From Galeruca laticollis (taxonomy: Eukaryota; Arthropoda; Insecta; Coleoptera; Chrysomelidae): a stretch of DNA of 64,000 nucleotides. Positions 12,388-22,552 of this stretch are shown here, one piece after another (within the stretch, counting starts at the first letter, position 1; every line of letters starts with the position of its first letter). The translations under genes were made by a program, and so were the position numbers. A model generated the notes under the pieces. The model had not been told where the DNA came from, did not search any database, and saw only the letters and a program-made list of their open reading frames with translations. Location: positions 50,646,951 to 50,710,950 of the forward strand of contig OY998178.1 of assembly GCA_963921935.1 (NCBI GenBank), in the 5' to 3' direction.

Positions 12388-12512
12388 TGTGAAACAAGTG
12401 TCACAATGACTCGTTTTGTAGTACGAGTGAAGTTTGCACAACGAACCGCGAAGCGGTGAATTGTGCAAATCACGAGTACTACAGAAAGTCGTTGTGGCAC
12501 AAGTTTTACACA
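12388..12512. repeat. Foldback hairpin, arms about 58 bp
   Basis: The left arm (gtgaaacaagtgtcac, then gtagtacgag, then tttgcacaac) pairs with the right arm (gttgtgcaaa-type, cgagtactac, gtggcacaagttttac) around a short ccgcgaagcgg loop. It sits at the 3' end of the piggyBac relic and next to an inverted repeat that continues at 12510. Confidence 0.65.
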
Positions 12513-13201
12513 ATAGTTTTTATAATTCGCACTTATTGAATTATTTAAATAAAATAGACTTTCATATAATCCCTGTTTTTAAACTAGGAGGAGTGGTTTG
12601 AATTTAAGTAGGCAATTCTGTAGATTCCTAATTGGTCAGATCACAGATGGTTTTTTTCAGCACTTCTGACTTTTGACATATAACCGAATAATTGTATAAA
12701 TTGTAAACAAACTTTCATTCAAGCAAAAAGAGGATGATTATTTGTTTGAAAAAGAGCTTCTTCGTATATGCTCTTGCGATCTACTCATATTACATCATGA
12801 ACAGAATTATTTCTGTAATACATCTTCACATAGATATCTGGTAATTCATCCCAAAAATCGTACGTTTTATATACCTATATATTGATCCTATACAATATAA
12901 AAATAAAAAATAATTGATAAATAAACTTTAGCGTACTCTATTGGTATATTTTTAATATATAAATCATTCTAATTTACCTTTAGTATAATAATTTGCTAGC
13001 TAGAACAACGCTAGACCATTTTATTTATAATCTGTGTCAAGGTTAAAGTCAAATGTCAAATGTCAAATAAAAATATAACTAAATACAATAACCAACTGTA
13101 CTCCAAAAATTACTATTACAGTGTTCAAAGAGCTTCATTATGACACTGTAAACAATGTTATAATGAAGTCTCTTTCATACGCGAATTATAAAAAATTGTT
13201 T
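12510..13201. mobile_element. Possible non-autonomous element with inverted ends
   Basis: The sequence at 12510-12530 (acaatag...tataattcgc) is repeated in inverted form at 13181-13201. A second hairpin (arms 13127-13147 and 13156-13174, aaagagcttcatta against taatgaagtctcttt) lies just inside the right end. No coding capacity. Target duplication not identified, so the classification is tentative. Confidence 0.4.
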
Positions 13202-13487
13202 AGAAAACCAATCTGCTGAGGAAACAGATTGTGAGTAGTGTTTTGCTCATTTTATGTATCCAGTAGCAATAAAAAGGCATTTATAGACCTAAGATTTTAA
13301 GAATCAAAATTATTTTTTAATTTGTTAAAATAAAGATCACAGATTATTTTTTTAAGGACAGTGTTTATTAAAAAAAAAATAAGTTATTACTGCAGGTAAT
13401 GAATACGTTATTTAGTGATGTGGGGCTGACAGACCCATAGCGACTAATGGCGACTCATCTGCCGGCGCGCCTAACTGAAGATTAAAT

Positions 13488-14410
13488 TTGACAACAATGT
13501 TAACTATTCAACAAAGAGTATATCTTATTAAGTGTATTGGTATTGGGAAAGTTTCGTACCAGTATGCAATTGCAAAATTTCAAGAAAAATATCCACATGT
13601 ACCCATGACGCGGTGTGGATTAAAAAAATAAATAAAGCAGTTTGATGAGACAGGATATGTTCAAGGTAAAAATAAATTGAAATAGGCGTACGTTGAGGAG
13701 GATGATGCAGCTAGTACACTAGCTATGCATTCGTTAAGGGAAAATCCCAAGTTGAATCTACGAAAAAGAGCAGTGAAGGTTGGTTTTTGCAAGAGCTTTC
13801 AGAAAATATTTAAGCAAAACAAAATTCATCCATTCAAACCGAAATTTATTCATACCTTAGAAGATTATGATCATGAGACAAGGTTAGACTTTTGTGCGAT
13901 GATTGGTGAAAAAAAACGGAGTCGTTTCCTCCCAAAATTGTCGATACTGGGCTAGTGAAAACCCGAGCTACAGGATTAACTGTATTAGTCAAGTTCCTAA
14001 AAAAGTTAATGTTTGGTGTGCGGTTTTACCGGATCGAATAATCGGACCGTATTTTCTGGAAGATACATTAAATCAGAAGGTATATTTGTATATGCTGGAC
14101 AACTTCTTAATACCTGAATTAGAAAACATTCCCTTGGAGCCAAAGCGTAAAGTGTACTTTCAACATGATGGATGTTCGCCACATTCGACTTCTCTAACTA
14201 GACGATGGCTGGATGAATATTCTCCTGGGCGATAAATGGGACGTTATGAACCAATATTTTTTCAGCCCCGATTCCCCGATTTAACTATTTCAGATTTTTT
14301 TATGCGGCTACTTAAAACAAAAAGTTTACACAAATAATTTAAACCATAATATTGAGGACTTGAATAGAGCTATCATTGATGCCGTTAACAAAGTTACCCC
14401 CTCAGTCGTC
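13488..14410 (+). pseudogene. mariner-type transposase relic, DD41D spacing
   Basis: Broken transposase of the Tc1/mariner superfamily. The start at 13498 gives MLTIQQRVYLIKC, an N-terminal helix-turn-helix region, interrupted by stops near 13628 and 13684. It continues with RENPKLNLRKRAVKVG and a block ending RLDFCAM (about 13890). The segment that should hold the first catalytic Asp is missing or scrambled at about 13900-13925. The frame then shifts to one with NCRYWASENP, VNVWCAVLPDRIIGPYFLE, VYFQHDGCSPH (second Asp, near 14165) and, after a stop at 14233, RFPDLTISDFF (third Asp, near 14290-14310). Counting through the stop, 41 residues separate the second and third Asp, as in DD41D (rosa-type) mariners. 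Further C-terminal remains (LKQKVYT-type and EDLNRAIIDAVNKVTP) run to about 14405, where the sequence meets the Jockey LINE. Confidence 0.75.
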
Positions 14411-14439
14411 GTTAGCGTTTGTCGCGTTGCCGTTCTTCC

Positions 14440-14760
14440 CTAGCCGAAGTGGCTGGTGGCTAGGGTCGTGCTGTCGTCTGTTTGCCGTGTAGCCTCAGGA
14501 GTGTGGCTATATCTTCGGCATTCTTTACGTTGGTGTGTCTTTTGTTGTGTGTGCTTTCTCGCTGCCTCCATAAGGGGCAAATCCTTAGCCGACTTAATAC
14601 GACTAAAGACGACCTTATAGAGTGGATCCACTTGTTTTTTGATGACGTAGTTGAAACCTCGGCTCATCTTTTTATGGATGTGCCGAGCCTTCTCGTAGGC
14701 ATGTCTTCACGAGATTCTTAAAAAATGACAATGAGTTTATTAGCTGGGCTAACAATCTAG
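14440..14760 (-). pseudogene. Jockey-type ORF1 tail, frame-shifted remains
   Basis: A minus-strand frame (14667-14440) with FNYVIKKQVDPLYKVVFSRI and a basic, Thr/His-rich end continues the base composition of the LINE. It probably derives from the C-terminal part of ORF1 or the ORF1-ORF2 junction. I recognise no domain in it. Confidence 0.3.
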
Positions 14761-15342
14761 CTAGAGAATCTCTTGTTTCTTCGGGGTGGCCGTCGTCGTC
14801 GTCTTTTTGGTTGTCGCTTGGGCGTAGCTGACTACTGGGTTCGTTGTTGCTGGGGTTTGTGGTTTCCTCGTCGTCTTGTTATTTGGGGCTTGTGAGCATC
14901 CCTTGTAGTTCGCCGGATATTCTCCCTGGCAGTTGGCGCAGGTGGCTGGCTTGTCCCTCGGTCTTGTGCAGTCGTTGTATCGGTGTGGTCCTCTGCATCT
15001 GACGCAATCGGTGTTGACTCTGCATGTTGTCTGTCCATGGTGGAATCCCTTGCAGTTGTAGCACTGTGTTGGTCCTTGTCCTCTCCTGAGTTCTTCCCAT
15101 CTTATCCTCACTTGGTGGATGTGCTGGATTTTTCTTGCATTGATCTTCTCTTCCACGTCTGGCTCTACTACGTAGATGGGCAGTGGTCTTCTCTCGCCGA
15201 ATATGGAGTGGATTTGGATGATTCTTCCGATTTTGACTTCCTCTTTTTGGTTTGGTTCATCAAGGTCCTCGCTGTTCGTCAGTCCCTTGATGACGATTTT
15301 TCCCTTATTTTCATCCCGTGGTGTGTGGGTGTACCATTCCAC
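14761..15342 (-). pseudogene. Jockey-type gag (ORF1), PRE_C2HC and zinc knuckles
   Basis: This part of ORF1 encodes the RNA-binding gag-like protein of a Jockey LINE. Residues 18-90 match the PRE_C2HC-type region (IVIKGL, then PLPIYVVEPD). Zinc knuckles follow in residues 93-150: CYNCKGFHHGQTTC, CVRCRGPHRYNDC and CANCQGEYPANYKGC. The C-terminus is Thr/Lys/Pro-rich and ends at 14761. The ATG at 15342 is internal: the upstream half of the same protein is the frame at 16025-15558, and about 215 bases between them hold gag-like sequence in changed frames. Confidence 0.7.
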
Positions 15343-15557
15343 TCCTTTCCTCTCGTTTAGGTAGGTCGTCAGGTTCTTGAAGTCCTCCTATCCTTCGCAG
15401 GGGACGTTCACTCCGAGCTTCTCTCGGATGGTGATGAACCTCGTCTTGATTTCTCTTGTCTGCATGTCTTTTCGTACGGACCTCCAGTGCTAAGTGGTCC
15501 GTAGGATGATCGGTGGTGGCCTGATCGTCCTCTTCAGGTTTTAGCGGATGGCTTCGT

Positions 15558-16025
15558 TCATCGCTTGATCGTCGATTTGCTCCTTCCTTGCGGCGGCTTC
15601 TTTCCTCTGTTCCTTCTGAATAGCTTTGATGGACACCACTTCCGTGAAATCCATCTCTTCGGCCTTGTTCTCTTCAGTTTGGGGGGGGGGGGTTCCGTTC
15701 TCTGGGTCGTCCTTCGGACGCCTTCTAGTGGGTTTTGGCTTCTCTCCTTTTCCTTTTCCTCTATTAGTTCCTTGATCTTGGCCTCAATGTTCTCCATGGC
15801 GATCTTCAGTCCGTCTATTTCTGTTTCCCTGCGTTTGACTCTGTCCCTCTCTTCTTCCAGTTTTTTCAGTAGCTTGTCGCCTCTTTCCTTCATATTTTTT
15901 GCGTATTGTTCCACCATGTCGAGTTCTTCGTCGCTTTCGTCGTAGGTGTCGTCGCCGTCCTCTTCTTTTTGGCTGGTTGGTTTTGACTTCACTAGTGGCG
16001 GCCACTCCTCTTTTTTCTTCGACAT
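15558..16025 (-). pseudogene. Jockey-type gag N-terminus with coiled coil
   Basis: The start at 16025 (MSKKKEEWPPLV) is preceded by an A/T-rich leader and looks like the true ORF1 start. Residues 20-100 are acidic then strongly charged with heptad-like spacing (AKNMKERGDKLLKKLEEE onward), a predicted coiled coil that would mediate ORF1 self-association. The frame degenerates after a proline run that coincides with a poly-G tract on the plus strand at about 15679-15690, a likely slippage site. Downstream gag is at 15342-14761. Confidence 0.6.
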
Positions 16026-16639
16026 CTCTGAAAAAAATTAAACTTTTAAAACATCCGATAAATTGCAATTTTTAATAAATTAAAGAAATTTTTCAAAATT
16101 TTCATAATTCGGAAACAGTGTTAAAAAACACTATTGGCGTTAATAACGCTGTTTTTGTCTCTTTGGTTAAGCTTTCGCCGGATCGATTGATTAAAAATCA
16201 ACCCCGGTCCGATAGCTCTCCTCAAAACTCTGCTGCTTAACATTGTTGTCAACTATTTCTTAGAAGAATGACAATTTGAAAATTATTTATAAAAGTTGAC
16301 AGTAACTGGTCCATCGTAAACGTCATTCACTAGATGAATACATTATTTTCGAACTTAGTGCAAAAATTCATACGGTTTTCATAAAACTGGCTATAAAATG
16401 AGACGGGTTTTGAAAAACTTGAATTTTATTTCATGTTATGGGGTTTCAGAACAAGTAAAACTTTTTATGAAAAATGACATTTTTCACTAAAACTAATATT
16501 TAAACATTTTTCAATTATAGGATACCCCATCAATGGACACGGCATATAAGAATGATTCTTTTGCTAGAATAATTGATCTGTACAATTTACTTTAATGATA
16601 AGCATACTTTCCGCACCGATGGATAGGACATTATGGACT

Positions 16640-17034
16640 AAAATTATTTTTCTACGACCTATCTTTAAAGTACCTTGTATTTCATCGATTAGCAGCGCTT
16701 AAAGTGGTTATTTATGGTTAGAGTGAAAAAAAGTAAAAAAGCGTTAAAAAAAGTGTCATAACGTTAACTTTATTTCACGCTTCCCATAAGCTAACACAAT
16801 GAATCTTGGCAGAAAATCGAGGAAATTTGGAATACGTATTATTGTAATTTACCGAAGGAGCTTAATTAAAATATCCCAAATTTCTATTTGAATTTTAGTT
16901 TTTTGTATAGGGCTGTAGAAAAAATAATGTATGCAACATGTGCATAAAGTGTCTTTTTTTCACTCATGGAATTGCCCCACTCGTCAACTTTTTCCATTCG
17001 TGAAAAAAAGTACCACTTTATGCACTGTTGCATA
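16640..17034 (+). mobile_element. MITE (16640-16929) joined to a foldback hairpin (16930-17034)
   Basis: The ends of 16640-16929 are inverted: attatttttctacgaccta at the left, tagggctgtagaaaaaataat at the right. Immediately after comes a hairpin with 42-nt arms (16930-16970 and 16993-17034) built on tatgcaac, gtgcataaagt and a run of T. The whole unit recurs in inverted orientation at 59786-60187, with many differences, so the two parts have spread as one unit. Confidence 0.7.
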
Positions 17035-18239
17035 AATTACTATTTCAACCAAATTACGTTTTTTGTGTCGGGCTACCTAAAACCGAATGAAAATTTACGA
17101 GATAAATTTGAATTATTCTATTGAACATTCGAAACAAGCAATAAATAATTAATGCAGTGAATGAAACTAATTCAGATATGCCAAGAAATGCTCATATGAA
17201 AGGTATAAATAGAACTTAGAGATGTTTGGAAGTTGGAGAAGTTATAATTTTTTTAAATTACTGATCCAATTTATCAGTCCATACCTGTACATAATTATCA
17301 AATAATTGACTAAAATATGTAGCGCAATACAAAACCGAACATCCGACATCATATTAACGAGCAGTTTTAATGCTACGTCATTCCCCGTGTTCCATTTTAG
17401 GATCTCATTATTTTTTACCATATGTTTCACCCGCATTGTCTAAATACTATAGCTCACTTTTATATTCTGGCATTATGGTAGCATATTTCATAATAAGAGC
17501 TGACGTTTATAGTTTCTTGCTGTTTTCAAATACTATAAATCATAGAAGCTCCAACAATATTTACATTAAATTAAAAGTAGAAAATCAATTTCGTTAACTT
17601 AAATGTAAGAAAATTAATTCAACCATATTTGCAGCCACTGCAAAATTATTCAGAGAACATTGTTTGGGTTTGATTTATACTATATAAATTTCGCGTTGGA
17701 TATTACTAATTCCATTTATCGGCGAATGTTGAGAGTGTCAATAAATTCACGCTAAATGGTAAATCGCAATTATAGATACAAAATATTTAATGCAACAAAC
17801 TTCGTAAATTTCTGTTCTGTTTTTGGGAAGTAAAGTGTCAGTTCCGATGTTTTTTTTAGAAAATCCGAAGCCTAATTGAGAACTGAATTGTGACGGAAAA
17901 AGTTTGAGATCGTTTCTGCCTAAAACGCACAAGAGATTCTGGGGTTTTCTTTTGACTCACATGATTCAATACTTCTCTTATAGTTCATCTCAAAAGTCGC
18001 TGAAAATAATTATGATTTTCACACTAATTTGGAGTTTTGGATTATATCCCATGAACGACATGATTATTTGCATTAATGAGTTGTGTTTGTACCTTCACAG
18101 TGAACGTATCGATAGTTCAAGCGATCAGGTATTAACAGTGCCTAACAAAAACTTTGACTTCTTTCTAAAGATAAGTAACTAGTTCTATTTTTGTTTAAGT
18201 ATAAAATCGAATTTAATATTTAATTGAATTCACCAACTT
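17035..18239. other. Non-coding; may include the I-element 5' UTR
   Basis: Only short frames without motifs, including 17904-18182. The 5' UTR of the LINE that starts coding at 18240 must lie in the right part, but its exact start could not be fixed. Confidence 0.4.
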
Positions 18240-19556
18240 ATGGATTTAAATTCGGGCGGCGAATCGCCGCCCCTATTAATTGATAAAGGGTCTTCGATAA
18301 AAGATTTTCAAAATATTAATTTCGAGAATAAATATCAGCCTTCGGATGTTGGTCCTTATTTAGTTTATATAGAACATAAAGAAAAAAATGTAGGTCGTTT
18401 ATTTCCCATTAAAATCGGTCACTTTTTAAGAAACATTACAGAATTCAGGCAAAATATATCAGATATAAAACCAGTAGGGGTAAACAGGGTAAAGGTAATT
18501 TTTAAAAATTTCAATATTGCTAACTTGTTGGTAAATCATGAAGTTTTATTAAAAAATAATTACATAGCTTATATTCCACTATTCTTCACGCATAAAAAAG
18601 GTATAGTACGTATGGTAGATACTTATTTTAATGCCGAATACCTAAAAGACGCAATTGAATCTGGAATTAAAGTAGTTGATGTTAAGCGATTAAAGCGTAA
18701 AATTGTAGACAGTGAAACCAAAGAAACAAAAGAAGTAGATAGACAAATGATCGTGGTTACTTTCTTAGGAAATACGATTCCCCAATCTGTTAAAATAAAT
18801 ATGGTAAACTTTCAGGTAGAACCATACATATATCCGGTGGTTCAGTGCTATAATTGTTTACGTTTCGGACATACTAAACATCAATGTAAAGGTAAACAGA
18901 AATGCCAAAACTGCTCTGAAGAAAATTGTAACTCAGTTTCCTGTGAAGAAAATAGAACACATTGTGTACATTGCGACAGTAATGAACATAAATCCACATC
19001 CAAAAAATGCCCTGTTTACAATACACAATTGAGTATTAAAAAAGTAATGGCCTCTATGAATGCATCTTTCAAAGAAGCCGAAACTATTGTGAAAAATCCT
19101 GCTTACGGAAAAATCACAACTAATAATCGATTTTCATTATTATCAAATCCACAAAATTTCCCTGAGCTAACACATACAGCTTCAACTTCTTCTTACAGCT
19201 CAATCTTGAGTAAACCTAAGCCCTCCGTACATTTACCTAAACTTGATACGAGTACATCTGCGTCAAAAAAACGCAGAAAGTCCTCACCTCCAACTTCTCC
19301 TCCAGTAAATCATGAGAACAAAAAAACTAACAAACATTCTTCCATACTCCCAAATCCTTATAGGGAAGAGTTCAAATTTTATAAAGAGCAACTAGCATTT
19401 CAGGTAGAAAACATTATTAAAGATATAATTCTCAAAAAAAGTAACATTAATGAGATCAATGTTAAACAAGCAATTAACAATATCCTGGATAAATATGAAT
19501 TAAAAGAAAAAAGTAGTATTAATAGACAAAATGACGAAGACTCAGATACTTTCTAA
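18240..19556 (+). CDS. I-element ORF1, gag-like RNA-binding protein
   Basis: 438 residues, intact. It would package the LINE RNA into a particle in the cytoplasm. The N-terminal 190 residues hold the conserved gag-like domain. Zinc knuckles follow: CYNCLRFGHTKHQC (about residues 203-216), a second Cys cluster CQNCSEENCNSVSC, and CVHCDSNEHKSTSKKC. The C-terminal third is Ser/Pro/Lys-rich with a final charged helix. The ATG at 18240 is the first in the frame and the upstream region is AT-rich and non-coding. The 3' end overlaps ORF2 by 26 bases, so ORF2 translation probably depends on re-initiation or frameshifting, as known for this clade. Confidence 0.85.
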   Translation: MDLNSGGESPPLLIDKGSSIKDFQNINFENKYQPSDVGPYLVYIEHKEKNVGRLFPIKIGHFLRNITEFRQNISDIKPVGVNRVKVIFKNFNIANLLVNHEVLLKNNYIAYIPLFFTHKKGIVRMVDTYFNAEYLKDAIESGIKVVDVKRLKRKIVDSETKETKEVDRQMIVVTFLGNTIPQSVKINMVNFQVEPYIYPVVQCYNCLRFGHTKHQCKGKQKCQNCSEENCNSVSCEENRTHCVHCDSNEHKSTSKKCPVYNTQLSIKKVMASMNASFKEAETIVKNPAYGKITTNNRFSLLSNPQNFPELTHTASTSSYSSILSKPKPSVHLPKLDTSTSASKKRRKSSPPTSPPVNHENKKTNKHSSILPNPYREEFKFYKEQLAFQVENIIKDIILKKSNINEINVKQAINNILDKYELKEKSSINRQNDEDSDTF

Positions 19557-20670
19557 TAAGCACATCAGAAATAATATCACAATTGTACAGTGGAACTGTA
19601 GATCTATTATTGCAAATCAAGCGAGTCTTGTAAAATATATTAAAGACACACATGTGGACATTTTAGTTATATCAGAGCACTGGCTAAAACCAAACAATAA
19701 ATTTCGTATAAAAGGATATACTCTAGTAAGTAAATGTAGAAAAGATGGTTATGGCGGGGTATGCATTTTTGTGATTCAGGGTCTTAACTATAAAGAGGTT
19801 TTGCTAAATACTGGAATCAAGGACTTAGAAGTATGCGCCGTATCGCTTGACTCTTTGAATTTGACTATAGCATCAATATATAGACCTCCAAACGTAATGG
19901 TAAGTCGAGTCAACTGGATTAATTTTTTCAAACAATTTGATTTATCTGCTACAATTTTTTGCGGTGATTTTAATGCACATCACGATATGTGGGGACCAAC
20001 TCCTGATGATCGACACGGAAAAATACTGGTAGAAGCTATGGATGACCTAGAACTTATAGCTCTCAACGACGGTTCCCCTACGAGAATTAACCCAAGTGGC
20101 AATCACTCAGCAGTCGATTTATCTCTCACCTCCAACACTCTCGCTGCAAAGTCTTCCTGGACTATCTTAGATGACACATTGGGATCTGATCATTACCCTT
20201 TAATAATTGAGATTCAGATTAATTCTACAAACCTTGCATTAAATCCTTCCTCGAAATGGAATGATTCCCACGCAGATTGGAATACATTTCAAAACGTTTT
20301 GCAAACCGAAATGGTAAAAAATGATTTTGATGAAAATTCAACTGGCCCGGATAAAGTGAAGAGACTTTTTGAAATGATTTCAAGCGCGGCGTGTCAATCC
20401 ATGCCGGTCAAGAAGCCTTTTATAGCGATTACCCCTAGGCCTATATGGTGGGACGAGGAATGTACAATGATATTTAAAAAACGAAAAGAAGCTCTAAAAA
20501 AATATAGAACTCTAGCAAGTTTTGAAAACTTTTTGAACTACCAAAATGCTGCCGCTAAAGCTAAACGTATATTTAAAGTTAAACAACGGAACAGCTGGAT
20601 GACATTTTTAAACAAACTTAATAAAAATACCCCACTAACTGATATATGGAGATATATTAGATATTATTAG
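19531..20670 (+). pseudogene. I-element ORF2 part 1, APE-type endonuclease
   Basis: The start of ORF2, 379 residues, encodes the apurinic/apyrimidinic-type endonuclease that nicks the target site. Conserved motifs are visible in order: VQWNCRSI (about residue 19), VISEHWL, GYGGVCIFV, SIYRPP, CGDFNAHHDMWG (about residues 147-158), AVDLSL and LGSDHYPL (about residue 228). All expected catalytic positions appear present. After the endonuclease comes a basic linker that leads into the reverse transcriptase, but the frame stops at 20668 because of a roughly 10-base insertion that looks like a local duplication of gatattatta. Beyond it the protein continues in the next frame at 20675. Confidence 0.85.
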
Positions 20671-20674
20671 ATCT

Positions 20675-22552
20675 ATGAACGGCAACTGCAATCAAAATCG
20701 TAAAAAGCCTATTCCTAAAGAGCTAATTGAAAAAATTTTAAACAAACTAGCACCTCCTTCTGCACCCAATCTCTTAAGTTGCAGATCTTTTGGTTTCCAA
20801 CCCACGGATTATACATTAAAAGCATTTACAATAGATGAACTAGAATTTGCTACAAAAGATAGTCGTAATACAGCCCCAGGGCTAGATGGTTTTACCTATA
20901 AAATTATTCAAAAGCTACCCTTATCTGTGAGGATTTTCCTTCTTCAAATTTTTAACGATTGGTGGGTGAAACAAGAATATAGCGACGATTTAAAAAATAT
21001 TATAATTTGTCTCTTTTTAAAACCAAATAAAGATGCAGAGTCTCCTTCATCATATCGACCTATTTCCCTATTATCTTGTATAACAAAAACGTTTGAAAGA
21101 CTAATCAAATTTCGACTTGAGTATTTTCTTGAAAGTAATTCTATTCTTCCTAGGACGCAGTTCGGTTTCCGAAGGGGACTGGGCACAGTGGATGCTGTAG
21201 GTGCATTAGTTGCAGATATTCAAATATGTTTTTCGAACAATCAGTACACATTATGTTTATTTATCGATTTGACAGGTGCATATGATGTAGTAGATTTAAA
21301 TATTTTATTTGAAAAAATGGTAGATGCTGGTATTGGGAAAAAGGTTTGTGCTAATGTAATTAATTTATTCACAAATAGAAACATTTTTATCCGCGACCAT
21401 AATAACGTGTTACATGGTCCACGCACAGTCTTCAACGGTTTACCACAGGGATCCATATTAAGTCCCTTGCTTTTTAACATCTATACTGCAGAGCTGCATA
21501 GGTTAGGCGGTGAAACAATTAACCGAATTCAATACGCTGATGATTTATGTTTTTATGTTACTCGTAATTCATATGGAGAATGTGTTAAGGACTTACGAGC
21601 ATTCCTTCAAGTACTCAAACCATGGCTGGTAAATATGGGCTTTAGTGTTTCTTCGGAGAAGTCTGCTCTGGTATGTTTCACTCGCCATCGAGTGGAAACG
21701 TCCAGGGCTCTCTCTCTAGATGAGTTCACATTCCCATTTGTCGACGAATACGAATATCGGGGTATTGTCCTGGACAAAAAATTATTATGGACTAGCCATA
21801 TCAAGTACACTAAACAAAAATGTGAAAAAGGTATGAATCTTCTCAGAGTAGTTTCCAAACAAAAATGGGGAGCTGACTCAAACATCTCCTTCATTTTTTA
21901 TAAGTCTTATATCCGTTCAATATTGGATTACGGGTGTACATTTTATGGTTCCTCATCAAAAACCAATTTAATAGCTGTTGACCGAATTCAATACAAATCA
22001 TTAAAAATATGCCTAGGAGTTATGATGTCATCACCTAATCAAGCTGTCTTAGCAGAAATGCAAGAGCCCCCGTTGCATATTAGAAGGCAATACCTAGCCG
22101 AAAAGCTTCTTATTAAATACCGAACATTTAACACGTACATGGTTCAAAAGATTTCAGCAATAAACACTAACAATCTGACTATGCCATACTGGAGAATAAA
22201 AACCAGTCCTCCATTAGCTGAGGCTTTTCTTAATACCAACAGCAAAGAAAATCATATCTTAAAGCAAGATACTTTCCCTATTTTTCAATGCAATTATGAA
22301 TCTTTAGTGACTGCTCCTAACATCATATACCCCTCTTTTTACGAATTTTCTAGTATCAACCAAGTAATTTTGAAAACTGAACTTAACAATATAGGCGACA
22401 ATGTACCACAATATACACTGATGGATCGAAATGTGATGAAGGAACTGGGGCAGCATTTCTTGTTTCAAATACTAATTACGTGGAAATATTTAGAATTCCC
22501 AATTATTGTTCTGTTTTTTCTGCAGAAGCCTTCGCCATATCAAAAGCGTTAA
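20675..22552 (+). pseudogene. I-element ORF2 part 2, reverse transcriptase
   Basis: Non-LTR reverse transcriptase domain in the frame +1 relative to the endonuclease. Visible motifs: NTAPGLDGF (about residue 70), SSYRPISLLSCI, RTQFGFRRGLGT, LFIDLTGAYDVVD (first catalytic Asp), LPQGSILSPLLFNIYTAEL and QYADDLCFYV (the Asp-Asp pair). A thumb-like region follows with YRGIVLDKKLLWTSHI and DYGC. The last ~45 residues of this frame, after VPQYT, are out of frame: a 2-base insertion near 22411-22418 moves the RNase H into another frame. The catalytic residues look intact, so the copy lost function only through the two small shifts. Confidence 0.85.

Larger units (their letters stand above)
9767..12400 (+). 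pseudogene. piggyBac transposase relic
   Basis: Plus-strand remains of a piggyBac (DDE_Tnp_1_7) transposase. The start at 9767 gives MVKRRFNFENPDIDEL followed by the acidic Asp/Glu/Ser-rich N-terminus usual for the family, to about 9960. The core resumes at about 10921 with GRDGTKFRKTAWK, then LVKLPGVV, KTELDYWKLFFDD, NTNKYIDTTRENYARK and AFLGLLYLAGVIRG (to 11227). Later blocks in other frames include SGKRFQFLIRSIQFDNK (near 11290-11340), NWYTRLKLVKALESK (near 11700), IRKNRREIPSTF, and ITFYNSTKSGIDVLGKLCAI (near 11970-12020). A C-terminal Cys-rich finger follows at about 12260-12345 with CAPCYQ and CEKCG. Many stops and shifts separate these. The gap from 9960 to 10920 is filled by non-coding DNA and a duplicate of the N-terminal segment. 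The 3' end runs into a foldback at 12388-12512. Confidence 0.75.
14411..16235 (-). mobile_element. 5' half of a Jockey-clade LINE (3' half absent)
   Basis: GC-richer than its surroundings and read on the minus strand. The presumed 5' UTR starts near 16235 with cagagttttgaggag and a gaccggggttg box, followed by ORF1 remains at 16025-14761. No endonuclease or reverse transcriptase follows; the sequence ends at about 14411 against the mariner relic. LINE copies are normally cut at the 5' end, so a copy keeping the 5' end and losing the 3' part implies a later deletion or rearrangement. Which side the junction at 14411 belongs to is uncertain. Confidence 0.65.

Noticed and set aside
14983..15945. 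Plus-strand frames of 125 and 126 residues, Ser/Leu/Phe-rich
   Set aside because: Shadows of the minus-strand Jockey ORF1; the zinc knuckles and coiled coil are on the minus strand.
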